NCBI GenBank assembly: GCA_937875645.1 | Contig: CALLXO010000074.1 | Coordinates: forward strand, 1 to 5,301 | Source: an uncultured Clostridia bacterium | Lineage (GTDB): Bacteria; Bacillota; Clostridia; Christensenellales; CAG-314 | Reading direction: 5' to 3' | DNA: 5,301 bases | Shown here: one piece after another, positions 1-4,928 of the stretch | How the letters are laid out: each line of letters opens with the position of its first letter | How positions within the stretch are numbered: position 1 is the stretch's first letter | Program-made: the position numbers and the translations under genes | Notes under the pieces: generated by a model | Told to the model about the DNA's origin: nothing | The model's database searches: none | Seen by the model: the letters and a program-made list of their open reading frames with translations, nothing else

Positions 1-1180
1 TGTTATAATTCGCTCCCGTTATTTCAATTATTAAAACCATAGCTGTTATAGGCGCATGCATACTTGCGCCTAAGGTAGCACACATACACATAATAACCAC
101 CACCGCACAGTACTGTGTTGGCATACCAAGACTATTCATAACCTTAAACAATATGCCACCGCCTATTGCACCTATTACTAATATTGGAATGAATATTCCT
201 CCTGTTGCGCCCGAATTGGCTGCCAAAGTTATTAGGATAATTTTAACCACAAAAAGCAAAATCAAGGTAGCGAGTGCAAGGCTACAATCGATTATTTTTT
301 CTATAAGGTGATGTCCGCTCCCCAATGTCTCAGGCAAAAAAATAACAGCTATTGCCGTAAGTATCAAAACTGCAAATATTTTTATGAAGCGATTTACTCT
401 TTTAAGCCTTACTTCAAAAAAGCGATTTAACGCATCCATGGAGCGATTAAATAGGCTTGCAATAAGACCAGCAAATAAACCAATTACAACGGGAAGCCAA
501 ATGAGTTCTAAAGGTAAATTGGTTAATGGTTCTATACTAAAAAAGGTTGTATCTAATTGTAATAGGGGGGAAAGTATGTTAGCGGTGACAGTAGCGCACG
601 CAACTGTCAACATAACCACACTAAGTAGAAGTAAAGAGAATCTTTTATGTATCTCTTCAAGAACAAAAACTATCCCAGATAGAGGAGCTCCTGTAGCTAC
701 AGAAAAACCTGCTGCGCTTGTGCCCGTCATTACGTACCTACTAAGCACAGGATAACGTTGAGATATTCCTTTTCCTGCAGCCGCAGCTATCATTACGCTG
801 GGTCCTTCTGTGCCCAGTGACAAACCAGATATAAAAGTTAATAGTCCTGATACAAAGGTACCAATAAGTACTCTGAGCCATTTAAATGTTATAAGTCCGC
901 GCAAAATTCCTTCCGCTCGAGGGATTCCGCCACCTTTAATATCCGGTGCTTTCTTTATTAATAAAAAAATTAAAAAAGCACATACTGCAAGACCCGCTAT
1001 AAGTACAGGGATAAATTGTGGACGTTGACGAATAAAAGAGTAAACAATTACAGACAGTTTACTCATTAGGTTTATGCAAAATTTAAATAATGTTACAACA
1101 ACTCCTGTGGTAATGCCTGCTAATGCACATAAGACAGGTAGGTGTAATATGTTCTGTTTTTTTGTCTTTTTTTCTATCAT
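1..1180 (-). CDS. ClC-family chloride channel / H+-Cl- antiporter, C-terminus beyond window
   Basis: The frame is open from ATG at 1180 to the left edge, giving 393 residues with no stop, so only the last part of the roughly 400-450 residue transporter core is missing. Family motifs appear in order: GGGIP (83-87, equivalent of GSGIP), GTEGP (123-127, equivalent of GREGP), the APLSGIVF stretch followed by LEE (165-176), and GGIFIP (327-332). Near the edge an APIT...E segment (376-386) matches the late ClC helices. By alignment to the known E. coli ClC motifs, E125 is the external gating glutamate and E176 the internal proton glutamate, which favours a Cl-/H+ exchanger over a passive channel (inference). 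The central chloride-coordinating serine is replaced by Gly84. The protein is an inner-membrane, multi-helix polytopic transporter. The ATG at 1180 is chosen because the first hydrophobic helix starts about 12 residues later; no clear Shine-Dalgarno precedes it. A strong promoter lies about 65 bp upstream. Confidence 0.95.
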   Translation of the reverse strand, partial: MIEKKTKKQNILHLPVLCALAGITTGVVVTLFKFCINLMSKLSVIVYSFIRQRPQFIPVLIAGLAVCAFLIFLLIKKAPDIKGGGIPRAEGILRGLITFKWLRVLIGTFVSGLLTFISGLSLGTEGPSVMIAAAAGKGISQRYPVLSRYVMTGTSAAGFSVATGAPLSGIVFVLEEIHKRFSLLLLSVVMLTVACATVTANILSPLLQLDTTFFSIEPLTNLPLELIWLPVVIGLFAGLIASLFNRSMDALNRFFEVRLKRVNRFIKIFAVLILTAIAVIFLPETLGSGHHLIEKIIDCSLALATLILLFVVKIILITLAANSGATGGIFIPILVIGAIGGGILFKVMNSLGMPTQYCAVVVIMCMCATLGASMHAPITAMVLIIEITGANYN

Positions 1181-1206
1181 GATTTAGTATAATATATTAT
1201 TAAAAG

Positions 1207-1230
1207 CTGGTGATATAGAGATATCATCAG
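1207..1230. promoter_or_regulatory. Near-perfect palindrome in the ClC leader, possible operator
   Basis: Two 10-bp arms, CTGGTGATAT (1207-1216) and ATATCATCAG (1221-1230), are inverted around a 4-bp centre with one mismatch. The element sits just after the predicted transcription start of the ClC gene, about +10 to +33. That is a normal place for a repressor operator. In the transcript it could also form a hairpin with one A-C mismatch. No long U-run follows, so it is not a terminator. The regulator is unknown. Confidence 0.45.
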
Positions 1231-1246
1231 ATAGCCTCTGTGTTTA

Positions 1247-1275
1247 ATTATATGACTGATTAGATATAAAGTCAA
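1247..1275 (-). promoter_or_regulatory. Sigma-A-type promoter of the ClC gene
   Basis: Read on the minus strand there is a -35 TTGACT (1275-1270), a 17-bp spacer and a -10 TATAAT (1252-1247). The expected start near 1240 leaves a leader of about 60 nt before the ClC ATG at 1180. The box match and spacing are near consensus. It lies downstream of the tRNA-Glu terminator, so the ClC gene appears to be transcribed independently of the tRNA. Confidence 0.75.
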
Positions 1276-1390
1276 ACATTAATTTTAATGCTTAATGCAA
1301 AAATAATCTATTTTGATGCTGCTAAAATTACTTAAATGAGCCTCAATTATCGATGTTAAAAATTATTATTTAAGCATCACCAAAAAGCAA

Positions 1391-1428
1391 TTAAAAACAA
1401 AAATTGCACTCGTCACGAATGCAATTTT
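1391..1428 (-). terminator. Intrinsic terminator of tRNA-Glu
   Basis: On the minus strand a 13-bp stem (arms 1428-1416 and 1412-1400, with one T-G wobble) closes a 3-nt loop, and the RNA then continues with a U-rich tail (TGTTTTTAA). It begins four bases beyond the encoded CCA end of the tRNA, as expected for a single-gene tRNA transcript. The stem has the classic shape of a Rho-independent terminator. Confidence 0.88.
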
Positions 1429-1431
1429 CTT

Positions 1432-1506
1432 TGGCACCTCCAAGGGGAATCGAACCCCTGATTCTGCCGTGAGAGGGCAACGTCCTGACCGCTAGACTAT
1501 GGAGGC
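1432..1506 (-). tRNA. tRNA-Glu (anticodon CTC), CCA encoded
   Basis: The 75-nt gene folds as a full cloverleaf on the minus strand. The acceptor stem GCCTCCA/TGGAGGT has a G-U pair at position 1-72, the discriminator base is G, and CCA is encoded. The D-stem is GTCT/GGAC. The anticodon stem TTGCC/GGCAG holds loop CTCTCAC, giving anticodon CTC, which reads GAG glutamate codons. The T-arm is AGGGG-TTCGATT-CCCCT. It is a stand-alone transcription unit with its own promoter and terminator. Confidence 0.97.
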
Positions 1507-1522
1507 ATTATTTAGCTTTGTT

Positions 1523-1551
1523 AATATATCACAAAAATTCATTTTATGCAA
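1523..1551 (-). promoter_or_regulatory. Promoter of tRNA-Glu
   Basis: On the minus strand the boxes are -35 TTGCAT (1551-1546), a 17-bp spacer and -10 TATATT (1528-1523). The -10 box ends 16 bp before the mature tRNA 5' end, which fits a short 5' leader removed by RNase P. The tRNA-Leu gene later in the window has exactly the same -10 to 5' end distance. Confidence 0.75.
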
Positions 1552-1599
1552 ATATTTTACTGCTAAAAAATATATTTTAGATAGCATAAGCTAATATTA

Positions 1600-2349
1600 C
1601 TATATAAGCTTTGCTTCCGCCAATAATTTTTGAATTTTAGGCAAATAAGCGTTGCTTACTTTGTTTGCTTTTACGGTATTTTTAAAGCTTATCCAAAAAA
1701 GTTTAATAAGAGTGAGGTTTTTAGAAATAACGGCGTTTTTTAGCGCATCGCTTATTAAAAAACATTCCTGTTTTTGCGTTGCAGAAATTAATTTTTGCTT
1801 GTTTAAGTCGCTTGCAAATTTATCTAATTGTATAATTATGTTTTTTATCTGTTTAGGGGAAATATCCCTCGTTAGAGAATAAAAATACTCTTCGCTAAGA
1901 TTTGCTCTTGTATCGTCATATGAATTTAAACCTAAAATACTCACTCCCGCGCTTTTAAAAGGTACTAATACAGAGTGAGAAAATTTTTTAAAACTATTTG
2001 TATCGTCTGTGTCGGCATAAAATTCCTTTAAAAATTCTAACAGATTGCGCCTGCCTGTGTCAATTTCCGTCAGTAGGCATACAACAAAGGTAAAAGCACG
2101 CTCCTTTTGAGTGGGAAGCGTAAGCTTAACACGATTTTTGCCGTCTTTTGTATATGTAATGCGGCTGTTATTAAACTCGTCAAAATATTTTACGCTGCTT
2201 AACGTGTCGGTAATAACTTCGGTAAACAAAGGGGTGGCGGCGACGCACTTAAGCAATTGACTTATGGCTTTTTCCGCCAAAATTAAGTGGCTGTCTATTA
2301 GCTCATCTATCCTTTGAGAAAACATATTTAAAATATCGTTATCTGTCAT
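1600..2349 (-). CDS. Unrecognised conserved-looking soluble protein, 249 aa
   Basis: I do not recognise a family. The product is predicted mostly alpha-helical and cytoplasmic: no signal peptide, no membrane span, 249 residues. Its N-terminal third is an amphipathic helix region (about 1-55). A short polar, beta-like stretch (62-80, SRITYTKDG...RVKLTLP) leads to the most hydrophobic helix (84-110, RAFTFVV...LLEFLKEFY), then an acidic linker (about 111-118). The C-terminal third is again helical and Lys-rich (165-249). No catalytic motif, zinc cluster or P-loop is visible. The ATG at 2349 has a GAGGG Shine-Dalgarno sequence (2360-2356) at 6 nt and a promoter further up, so it is a genuine gene. 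It is divergent from the DUF4364 gene, with about 165 bp between the two starts. Its stop lies about 50 bp before the tRNA-Glu promoter and I see no good terminator there. Confidence 0.85.
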   Translation of the reverse strand: MTDNDILNMFSQRIDELIDSHLILAEKAISQLLKCVAATPLFTEVITDTLSSVKYFDEFNNSRITYTKDGKNRVKLTLPTQKERAFTFVVCLLTEIDTGRRNLLEFLKEFYADTDDTNSFKKFSHSVLVPFKSAGVSILGLNSYDDTRANLSEEYFYSLTRDISPKQIKNIIIQLDKFASDLNKQKLISATQKQECFLISDALKNAVISKNLTLIKLFWISFKNTVKANKVSNAYLPKIQKLLAEAKLI

Positions 2350-2369
2350 AACTTGCCCTCGCTATAGCT

Positions 2370-2398
2370 ATTTTACCATAGTAAATTGTATCAAACAA
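2370..2398 (-). promoter_or_regulatory. Promoter of the 249-aa gene
   Basis: On the minus strand there is -35 TTGTTT (2398-2393), a 17-bp spacer and -10 TAAAAT (2375-2370), about 20 bp before the start codon. Both boxes deviate by one or two bases from consensus. A perfect TTGACA hexamer lies further upstream at 2418-2413, but no -10 box sits at the right distance from it. Confidence 0.5.
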
Positions 2399-2426
2399 TT
2401 AAAACTGTTTATTTTGTCAAAAAAAG

Positions 2427-2455
2427 TTGTTTTGTTTATCGGATTGTAGTACAAT
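2427..2455 (+). promoter_or_regulatory. Promoter of the DUF4364 gene
   Basis: -35 TTGTTT (2427-2432), a 17-bp spacer and -10 TACAAT (2450-2455) give a predicted start near 2462, leaving a leader of about 54 nt. It is back to back with the promoter of the divergent 249-aa gene; the two -35 boxes are 28 bp apart. A protein bound between them could affect both genes. Confidence 0.55.
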
Positions 2456-2504
2456 TAATTTGTTTATAGGCGTTATTATTGGTAATTATACGTTTTTTTG
2501 CATC

Positions 2505-2510
2505 GGAGGG
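2505..2510 (+). promoter_or_regulatory. Shine-Dalgarno that fixes the TTG start of the DUF4364 gene
   Basis: GGAGGG at 2505-2510 is followed by 5 nt and then TTG at 2516. An in-frame TTG at 2498 lies upstream of this site and has no Shine-Dalgarno of its own. Translation must therefore begin after the GGAGGG, at 2516. Confidence 0.8.
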
Positions 2511-2515
2511 TGTTT

Positions 2516-3049
2516 TTGGCAGGGTTTACTTTGGACAGCACACAAAATAAACTGCTTTTGCTGTTTGTTTTTGATAAAATGGAGATGCCTCTTTCGGAGG
2601 ACTCTCTCTCTGATTTGTGTTGCAACAGTAACACTTGGCTTAATTATATGGATTTTAAATTAGCGTTAGAGCAGCTTATAGAGGCAAATTTTGTTTATCG
2701 CACCAATTCAAATAGCACAAATGCGCCGCTGTACACCATAACCCCCGAAGGGCGGGTTTGTTTAGCGCATTTTTTTGTTAGGATTCCTTCCAGTTTGAGG
2801 GAAATTGTAAGCGATTGTGTAAAGATAAATCGCCTTAATTATCGCCGCAAGCAAGAGAATTTTAGCGATTATCATAAAAAAGCCGATGGTACATATGACG
2901 TTATTTTAAGGATTATTGAACCGACTCAACCCGCTTTGGAGATAAAAATTAACGTGCCTAACCGTAATATTGCAAAATATATATACACTAAGTGGGAAGA
3001 TAAGGCGGCAAACGCCTTTCAGATGATATACGATTTTTTGACGGAATAA
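2516..3049 (+). CDS. DUF4364 family winged-helix protein
   Basis: The 177-residue product starts at TTG 2516. The N-terminus (FTLDSTQNKLLLLFVFDKM, about 4-22), the helix-turn-helix-like region (about 25-60, ending ALEQLIEANFVYR) and the wing (about 71-80, PLYTITPEGR) match the layout of the clostridial DUF4364 proteins. These resemble PadR- and MarR-like DNA-binding folds. The family pattern continues with RIPSSLRE (89-96), DYHKKADGTYDV (118-129) and a C-terminal half ending with LEIKINVP (141-148) and a helix. Length is normal for the family. A role as a DNA-binding regulator is inferred from the fold; no target is known to me. It is monocistronic as far as can be seen, divergent from the 249-aa gene. 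That arrangement makes regulation of the neighbour a fair guess but nothing more. Confidence 0.88.
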   Translation: MAGFTLDSTQNKLLLLFVFDKMEMPLSEDSLSDLCCNSNTWLNYMDFKLALEQLIEANFVYRTNSNSTNAPLYTITPEGRVCLAHFFVRIPSSLREIVSDCVKINRLNYRRKQENFSDYHKKADGTYDVILRIIEPTQPALEIKINVPNRNIAKYIYTKWEDKAANAFQMIYDFLTE

Positions 3050-3055
3050 CTGTTT

Positions 3056-3120
3056 GTTTGACCTTTTAAAGCACGAAAGCATATAATATTTGTGTTAAAG
3101 GACGGGACAGAGGTCAAAAC
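3056..3120. repeat. Long imperfect inverted repeat just after the DUF4364 stop
   Basis: TTTGACCT (3057-3064) is inverted at AGGTCAAA (3111-3118). Inside, TTTAA and CAC (3065-3069, 3072-3074) can pair with GTGTTAAA (3092-3099), leaving a 17-nt loop and a one-sided internal loop. It begins 7 bp after the DUF4364 stop codon. No U-run follows, so it may be a 3' UTR structure that protects or processes the mRNA, not a terminator. Confidence 0.4.
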
Positions 3121-3138
3121 AGAGAATATATAGAGCTT

Positions 3139-3165
3139 AAATTTTAGCAAAATTTTTATTTTTTG
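3139..3165 (+). terminator. Weak candidate terminator, AT-only stem
   Basis: AAATTTT (3139-3145) and AAAATTT (3149-3155) form a 7-bp stem with an AGC loop, and the RNA continues TTATTTTTTG. The U-tail is good but the stem has no G-C pair, so efficiency would be low. It is the only terminator-like sequence between the DUF4364 gene and the lipoprotein promoter. Confidence 0.3.
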
Positions 3166-3193
3166 TAATGACAAATGCATATAATGATATAAT
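3163..3193 (+). promoter_or_regulatory. Extended -10 promoter upstream of the lipoprotein remnant
   Basis: TATAAT at 3188-3193 is preceded by TGA, giving an extended -10 element (TG at 3185-3186). A second TATAAT lies at 3180-3185. A weak -35 (TTGTAA, 3163-3168) is 19 bp away. The predicted start near 3200 is about 48 nt before the ATG at 3248. The promoter appears intact although the gene behind it is broken. Confidence 0.45.
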
Positions 3194-3247
3194 AATTTAA
3201 AAAATCAAGTAATTTTAATTAGGTTCCTAAGGGAGAATTTATAAGAC

Positions 3248-3636
3248 ATGAAAAAATTATTAATTTCTGTTATTTCAATAATGCTTTGTATATCAATGCT
3301 TGTAGGGTGTGGCAGTAACACACCATCAGATAATAATAATCCAGGCACGTCGCAACCTAATACCCCGACTGTAACAAACCCCGAGCTAAAACCTATCGGT
3401 GATTATTTTGCATCAAACGCCAAAGTATAGTATTATGCTATAAACAAAAACAAAGCTCTATGGTCGAAGGTACAGACAATATCGCGGTGACGGTTTCTGC
3501 AAACGGTAAGTTTGAGCTGGACTTTTCAACATTTAAAGAGTTAAATATAAATGAAGGCGGATATATTAAGATTGCCTTTAAAAACAGTAGTGATAAGGTC
3601 TTTAATATATCTCTTGATGGATATTATAATAAATAA
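3248..3636 (+). pseudogene. Broken small lipoprotein gene (amber stop plus frameshift)
   Basis: The first 60 codons encode a textbook type II signal peptide: MKK, a hydrophobic core, and lipobox LVGC with Cys21 as the lipidation site. An Asn/Pro/Thr-rich linker follows, then a segment ending SNAKV at TAG 3428-3430. The same frame continues plausibly past the stop as YYAINKNKALW. A one-base shift near 3460-3464 then moves the reading into VEGTDNIAVTV, running to YYNK and TAA at 3634-3636. Joined, the product would be about 129 residues: an exported lipoprotein with a small, probably beta-rich domain. The second fragment has an ATG at 3460 but no Shine-Dalgarno. Start: AAGGGAG at 3229-3235, a rather long 12 nt before ATG. 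I do not recognise the domain. Two independent lesions argue for decay; sequencing error is possible but would have to occur twice. Confidence 0.7.
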
Positions 3637-3742
3637 GATGGTCAATAAGTTTGTGGCAATTGCAGAATATTTGGTGCATTTTCGAAGGAACGATATTGAT
3701 GTTATACTTTAACAATAAACTATAATGGGTAATACAATAGTA

Positions 3743-3771
3743 AAAACGGTGGGTAGAAATCTCGCCGTTTT
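3743..3771 (+). terminator. Candidate terminator hairpin
   Basis: AAAACGGTGGG (3743-3753) can pair with CTCGCCGTTTT (3761-3771) through 11 pairs, two of them G-U, around a 7-nt loop. The stem ends in TTTT and the tail continues GATTTA. It could end transcription from the lipoprotein promoter. The broken U-tail makes it moderate rather than strong. Confidence 0.4.
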
Positions 3772-3978
3772 GATTTATGGGCTTGGTTTGAAAAGTTTGA
3801 TTTTGCGACGGGTGAATGGACAACAAAAGGGAAGTTCAAGCCAAACAGCAAAACAAATGCAGGTATAACGGCGAACAAAAAGGTGCTAATTACTTACAAT
3901 ATAAAAAATATAATTAAAAACAAGCAAAAAGCCGCGCTGAGACCTCAAATTACTTGCAATTTTCAAGGGCGAGGATAG
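3757..3978 (+). pseudogene. Possible coding remnant without start codon
   Basis: The frame is open for 73 codons between TAG at 3754 and TAG at 3976, with no ATG near its start. Its middle reads like real protein (FEKFDFATGEWTTKGKFKP, then NSKTNAGITANKKVLITYN). The end is low-complexity Lys/Asn-rich and runs into the inverted-repeat element. It may be a relic of an exported or surface protein, perhaps related to the neighbouring lipoprotein. Composition is the only evidence and I do not recognise a family. Confidence 0.25.
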
Positions 3979-4024
3979 CGTAAGCGACACAGCCCATCAA
4001 AGAGGCGAGGTATAGCGGCTTTTT
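3926..4024. repeat. 99-nt branched inverted-repeat element
   Basis: The ends are perfect 10-bp inverted repeats: AAAAAGCCGC (3926-3935) and GCGGCTTTTT (4015-4024). Inside, CCTC (3943-3946) can pair with GAGG (4007-4010). CTTG (3953-3956) pairs with CAAG (3964-3967) as one hairpin. GGGC (3967-3970) pairs with GCCC (3992-3995) around a GC-GTAA-GC tip (3978-3985), a second hairpin with a GNRA-type loop. The base G3967 is shared, so one hairpin loses a pair. The whole is a closed three-way-junction fold with A/U-rich ends on both strands. It could be a mobile palindromic repeat (MITE- or REP-like), a small structured RNA, or a bidirectional terminator. Confidence 0.5.
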
Positions 4025-4030
4025 GGCATT

Positions 4031-4065
4031 AAAAAACGGCAGAACGTTTGTATCCGTTCTGCCGT
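4031..4065 (-). terminator. Intrinsic terminator of tRNA-Leu
   Basis: On the minus strand a perfect 11-bp GC-rich stem (arms ACGGCAGAACG 4065-4055 and CGTTCTGCCGT 4046-4036) closes an 8-nt loop. The last base of the stem begins a run of six T (4036-4031). It starts 7 bp after the encoded CCA of tRNA-Leu. This is a strong Rho-independent terminator. Confidence 0.92.
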
Positions 4066-4072
4066 CCGTTGA

Positions 4073-4155
4073 TGGTGCGAAGGAAGGGACTTGAACCCTC
4101 ACGTGTAAAACATACGCACCTCAAACGTACGCGTCTGCCATTCCGCCACCTTCGC
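4073..4155 (-). tRNA. tRNA-Leu (anticodon GAG), CCA encoded
   Basis: This is an 83-nt class II tRNA on the minus strand. The acceptor is GCGAAGG/CCTTCGC with discriminator A and encoded CCA. The anticodon stem TACGT/GCGTA carries loop TTGAGGT, giving anticodon GAG, which reads CUC and CUU leucine codons. A short variable arm (TGT-TTT-ACA) and the T-arm GAGGG-TTCAAGT-CCCTT follow. The long variable region and the GGCAGAC D-loop are typical of leucine tRNAs. It is a stand-alone unit with its own promoter and terminator. Confidence 0.96.
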
Positions 4156-4171
4156 ATATTGGTGCTAATGC

Positions 4172-4200
4172 ATTATATTACAAAGCGCAAAAAAGGTCAA
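4172..4200 (-). promoter_or_regulatory. Promoter of tRNA-Leu
   Basis: On the minus strand the boxes are -35 TTGACC (4200-4195), a 17-bp spacer and a perfect -10 TATAAT (4177-4172). The -10 box ends 16 bp before the tRNA 5' end. This is the best-matching promoter in the window. Confidence 0.85.
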
Positions 4201-4280
4201 TTGTTTTTGCTTTTATTTTTCTTGATGCCTTAAAAAAATAGTAATTATTATTGTCGCCCTTTAAAAAACAAGATAGAAGA

Positions 4281-4318
4281 TTATGCGAATATTAATTTAG
4301 TTTATTCCTTACGCATAA
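4281..4318. repeat. Inverted repeat upstream of the holin ribosome binding site
   Basis: TTATGCG (4281-4287) is inverted at CGCATAA (4312-4318), 24 bp apart, ending 9 bp before the Shine-Dalgarno region of the holin gene. It could be a leader hairpin or an operator. No clear promoter is visible here: TTGTCG/TAGAAG upstream (about 4252-4280) is a poor match. Confidence 0.3.
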
Positions 4319-4339
4319 CAATAGATAAGGGAGGATTTT

Positions 4340-4666
4340 ATGGATTATTTAAACCTTATTAGTATACCGAGTATAGCCACAATAGTATATTGGATAATTA
4401 ACATCATCAAATACACCGTCAACAATAACGAAAACTTTAAGCGTTTTATTCCGCTTACTGCAGCGCTTTTAGGCATGATTTTTGGCGTCATCGCTTATTA
4501 TGCCTTGCCGGATATTATACCTGCGCCTAACTTGATTGTCGCAATTTTAATAGGTGCAAGTAGCGGACTTACGGCAACGGGGTTTAATCAGACAGTCAAA
4601 CAGCTTTCTAAATACTCAGAGGAAAAACAAAATAAAACATCAATTACGGTTAACGGAAAAAAATAA
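4340..4666 (+). CDS. Phage-type holin, Hol44/superfamily V-like (Phage_holin_5_2)
   Basis: The product is a 108-residue membrane protein. In phages, holins form membrane lesions that release or activate the endolysin. Three hydrophobic segments fit the group: about 7-25, 36-55 and 64-80. Between segments two and three is LPDIIPAPNL (56-65), and the third ends with GASSGLTATG (72-81). A charged Lys-rich tail follows (88-108). This pattern (NLISIP start, FKRFIP before segment two, GASSGLTATG) is what I recall of the Hol44-like holins of clostridial prophages. Start: AAGGGAGG at 4327-4334 lies 5 nt before the ATG, a strong site. No endolysin, tail gene or integrase adjoins it, so it is either an orphan of a decayed prophage or a retained holin-like protein. 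The reading frame itself is intact. Confidence 0.85.
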   Translation: MDYLNLISIPSIATIVYWIINIIKYTVNNNENFKRFIPLTAALLGMIFGVIAYYALPDIIPAPNLIVAILIGASSGLTATGFNQTVKQLSKYSEEKQNKTSITVNGKK

Positions 4667-4928
4667 TAAAAAGCTGTTTTTTGCTGCAACTAATCGACGC
4701 ATCGCATTTGCTCATTTGATGAAATGGGGGTATTAAACTTGCTTTTTTTACCGTAATTATGACGTACACAAATTTGGCGAGTGCAAAAGGGAATATTAAG
4801 TATATTGGTCACATATTTGGCAGGCGGTGGAGGATTATAATTGGCGGTTAAATACGATGCCAATAAATACGATGAAAAAAATACGGTATGACATCAAACA
4901 TCAGCTTAATAAAAAGATGTGCAATGGA
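4667..4928. other. Short gap between holin and chromate transporter, remnants only
   Basis: The gap holds no intact gene. A 30-codon frame with an ATG at 4759 but no ribosome binding site reads MTYTNLASAKG and ends at 4851. It overlaps the start of the 16-codon frame at 4841. No convincing terminator for either converging gene is visible; T-runs at 4680 and 4743 lack a proper stem. Confidence 0.5.
4841..4891 (+). pseudogene. Truncated gene start with a strong ribosome binding site
   Basis: GTGGAGG (4827-4833) is followed at 7 nt by TTG, and the frame reads MAVKYDANKYDEKNTV before TGA at 4889-4891. The site is too good for chance, yet the frame is only 16 codons long. The start resembles the MAVKYD-type N-termini I recall in some clostridial phage proteins, which would fit the holin upstream; this is recollection, not proof. 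It contains a direct 11-bp repeat TAAATACGATG (4849-4859 and 4864-4874) encoding the KYD pairs. It could be a real tiny peptide or the stub of a deleted gene. Confidence 0.35.

Larger units (their letters stand above)
3637..4072. other. Gene-poor decayed interval
   Basis: No convincing intact gene lies between the broken lipoprotein and tRNA-Leu. The interval holds one G-C-containing hairpin (3743-3771), a start-less open stretch with protein-like composition (3757-3978), the 99-nt inverted-repeat element (3926-4024) and the tRNA-Leu terminator (4031-4065). Between 3637 and 3740 I see only short frames closed by stops and a possible isolated TATAAT at 3721. Confidence 0.6.

Noticed and set aside
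384..1028. Plus-strand open frames at 384-755 and 810-1028.
   Set aside because: They lie opposite the ClC gene, which is open for 393 codons with family motifs throughout. The plus-strand products have no motifs.
1181..1390. A fluoride riboswitch in front of the ClC gene, suggested by a CTGATGATATCTCTA stretch in the leader.
   Set aside because: The 5' GG-GATGG part and the pseudoknot partners needed for that riboswitch are missing from the 60-nt leader, and the protein lacks the ClC-F signature.
2498..2515. TTG at 2498 as the start of the DUF4364 protein.
   Set aside because: The Shine-Dalgarno GGAGGG lies inside this extension and points to TTG 2516, and family members begin with the residues coded after 2516.
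2427..2663. Plus-strand open frame overlapping the DUF4364 start.
   Set aside because: It covers the promoter and the beginning of the DUF4364 gene in another frame, with a Cys-rich product of no recognisable type.
3602..3826. Minus-strand open frame of 74 codons.
   Set aside because: It has no ribosome binding site, an odd His/Tyr/Ile-rich composition, and overlaps the lipoprotein remnant and a hairpin.
3926..4024. End of an IS200/IS605-type element or its guide-like RNA.
   Set aside because: No transposase or TnpB fragment is nearby, and the fold is symmetric with perfect terminal repeats, unlike IS605 ends.
4073..4155. tRNA-Leu as the integration site of the prophage that left the holin.
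   Set aside because: Integration normally uses the tRNA 3' end, at 4073, but the holin lies on the 5' side. I also found no duplicated copy of the tRNA 3' end in the window.
4048..4233. Plus-strand open frame of 61 codons.
   Set aside because: It is the antisense of the tRNA-Leu gene, its terminator and its promoter.
4554..4736. Plus-strand open frame of 60 codons overlapping the holin.
   Set aside because: It is in another frame of the holin 3' half, and the product has no hydrophobic or family signature.
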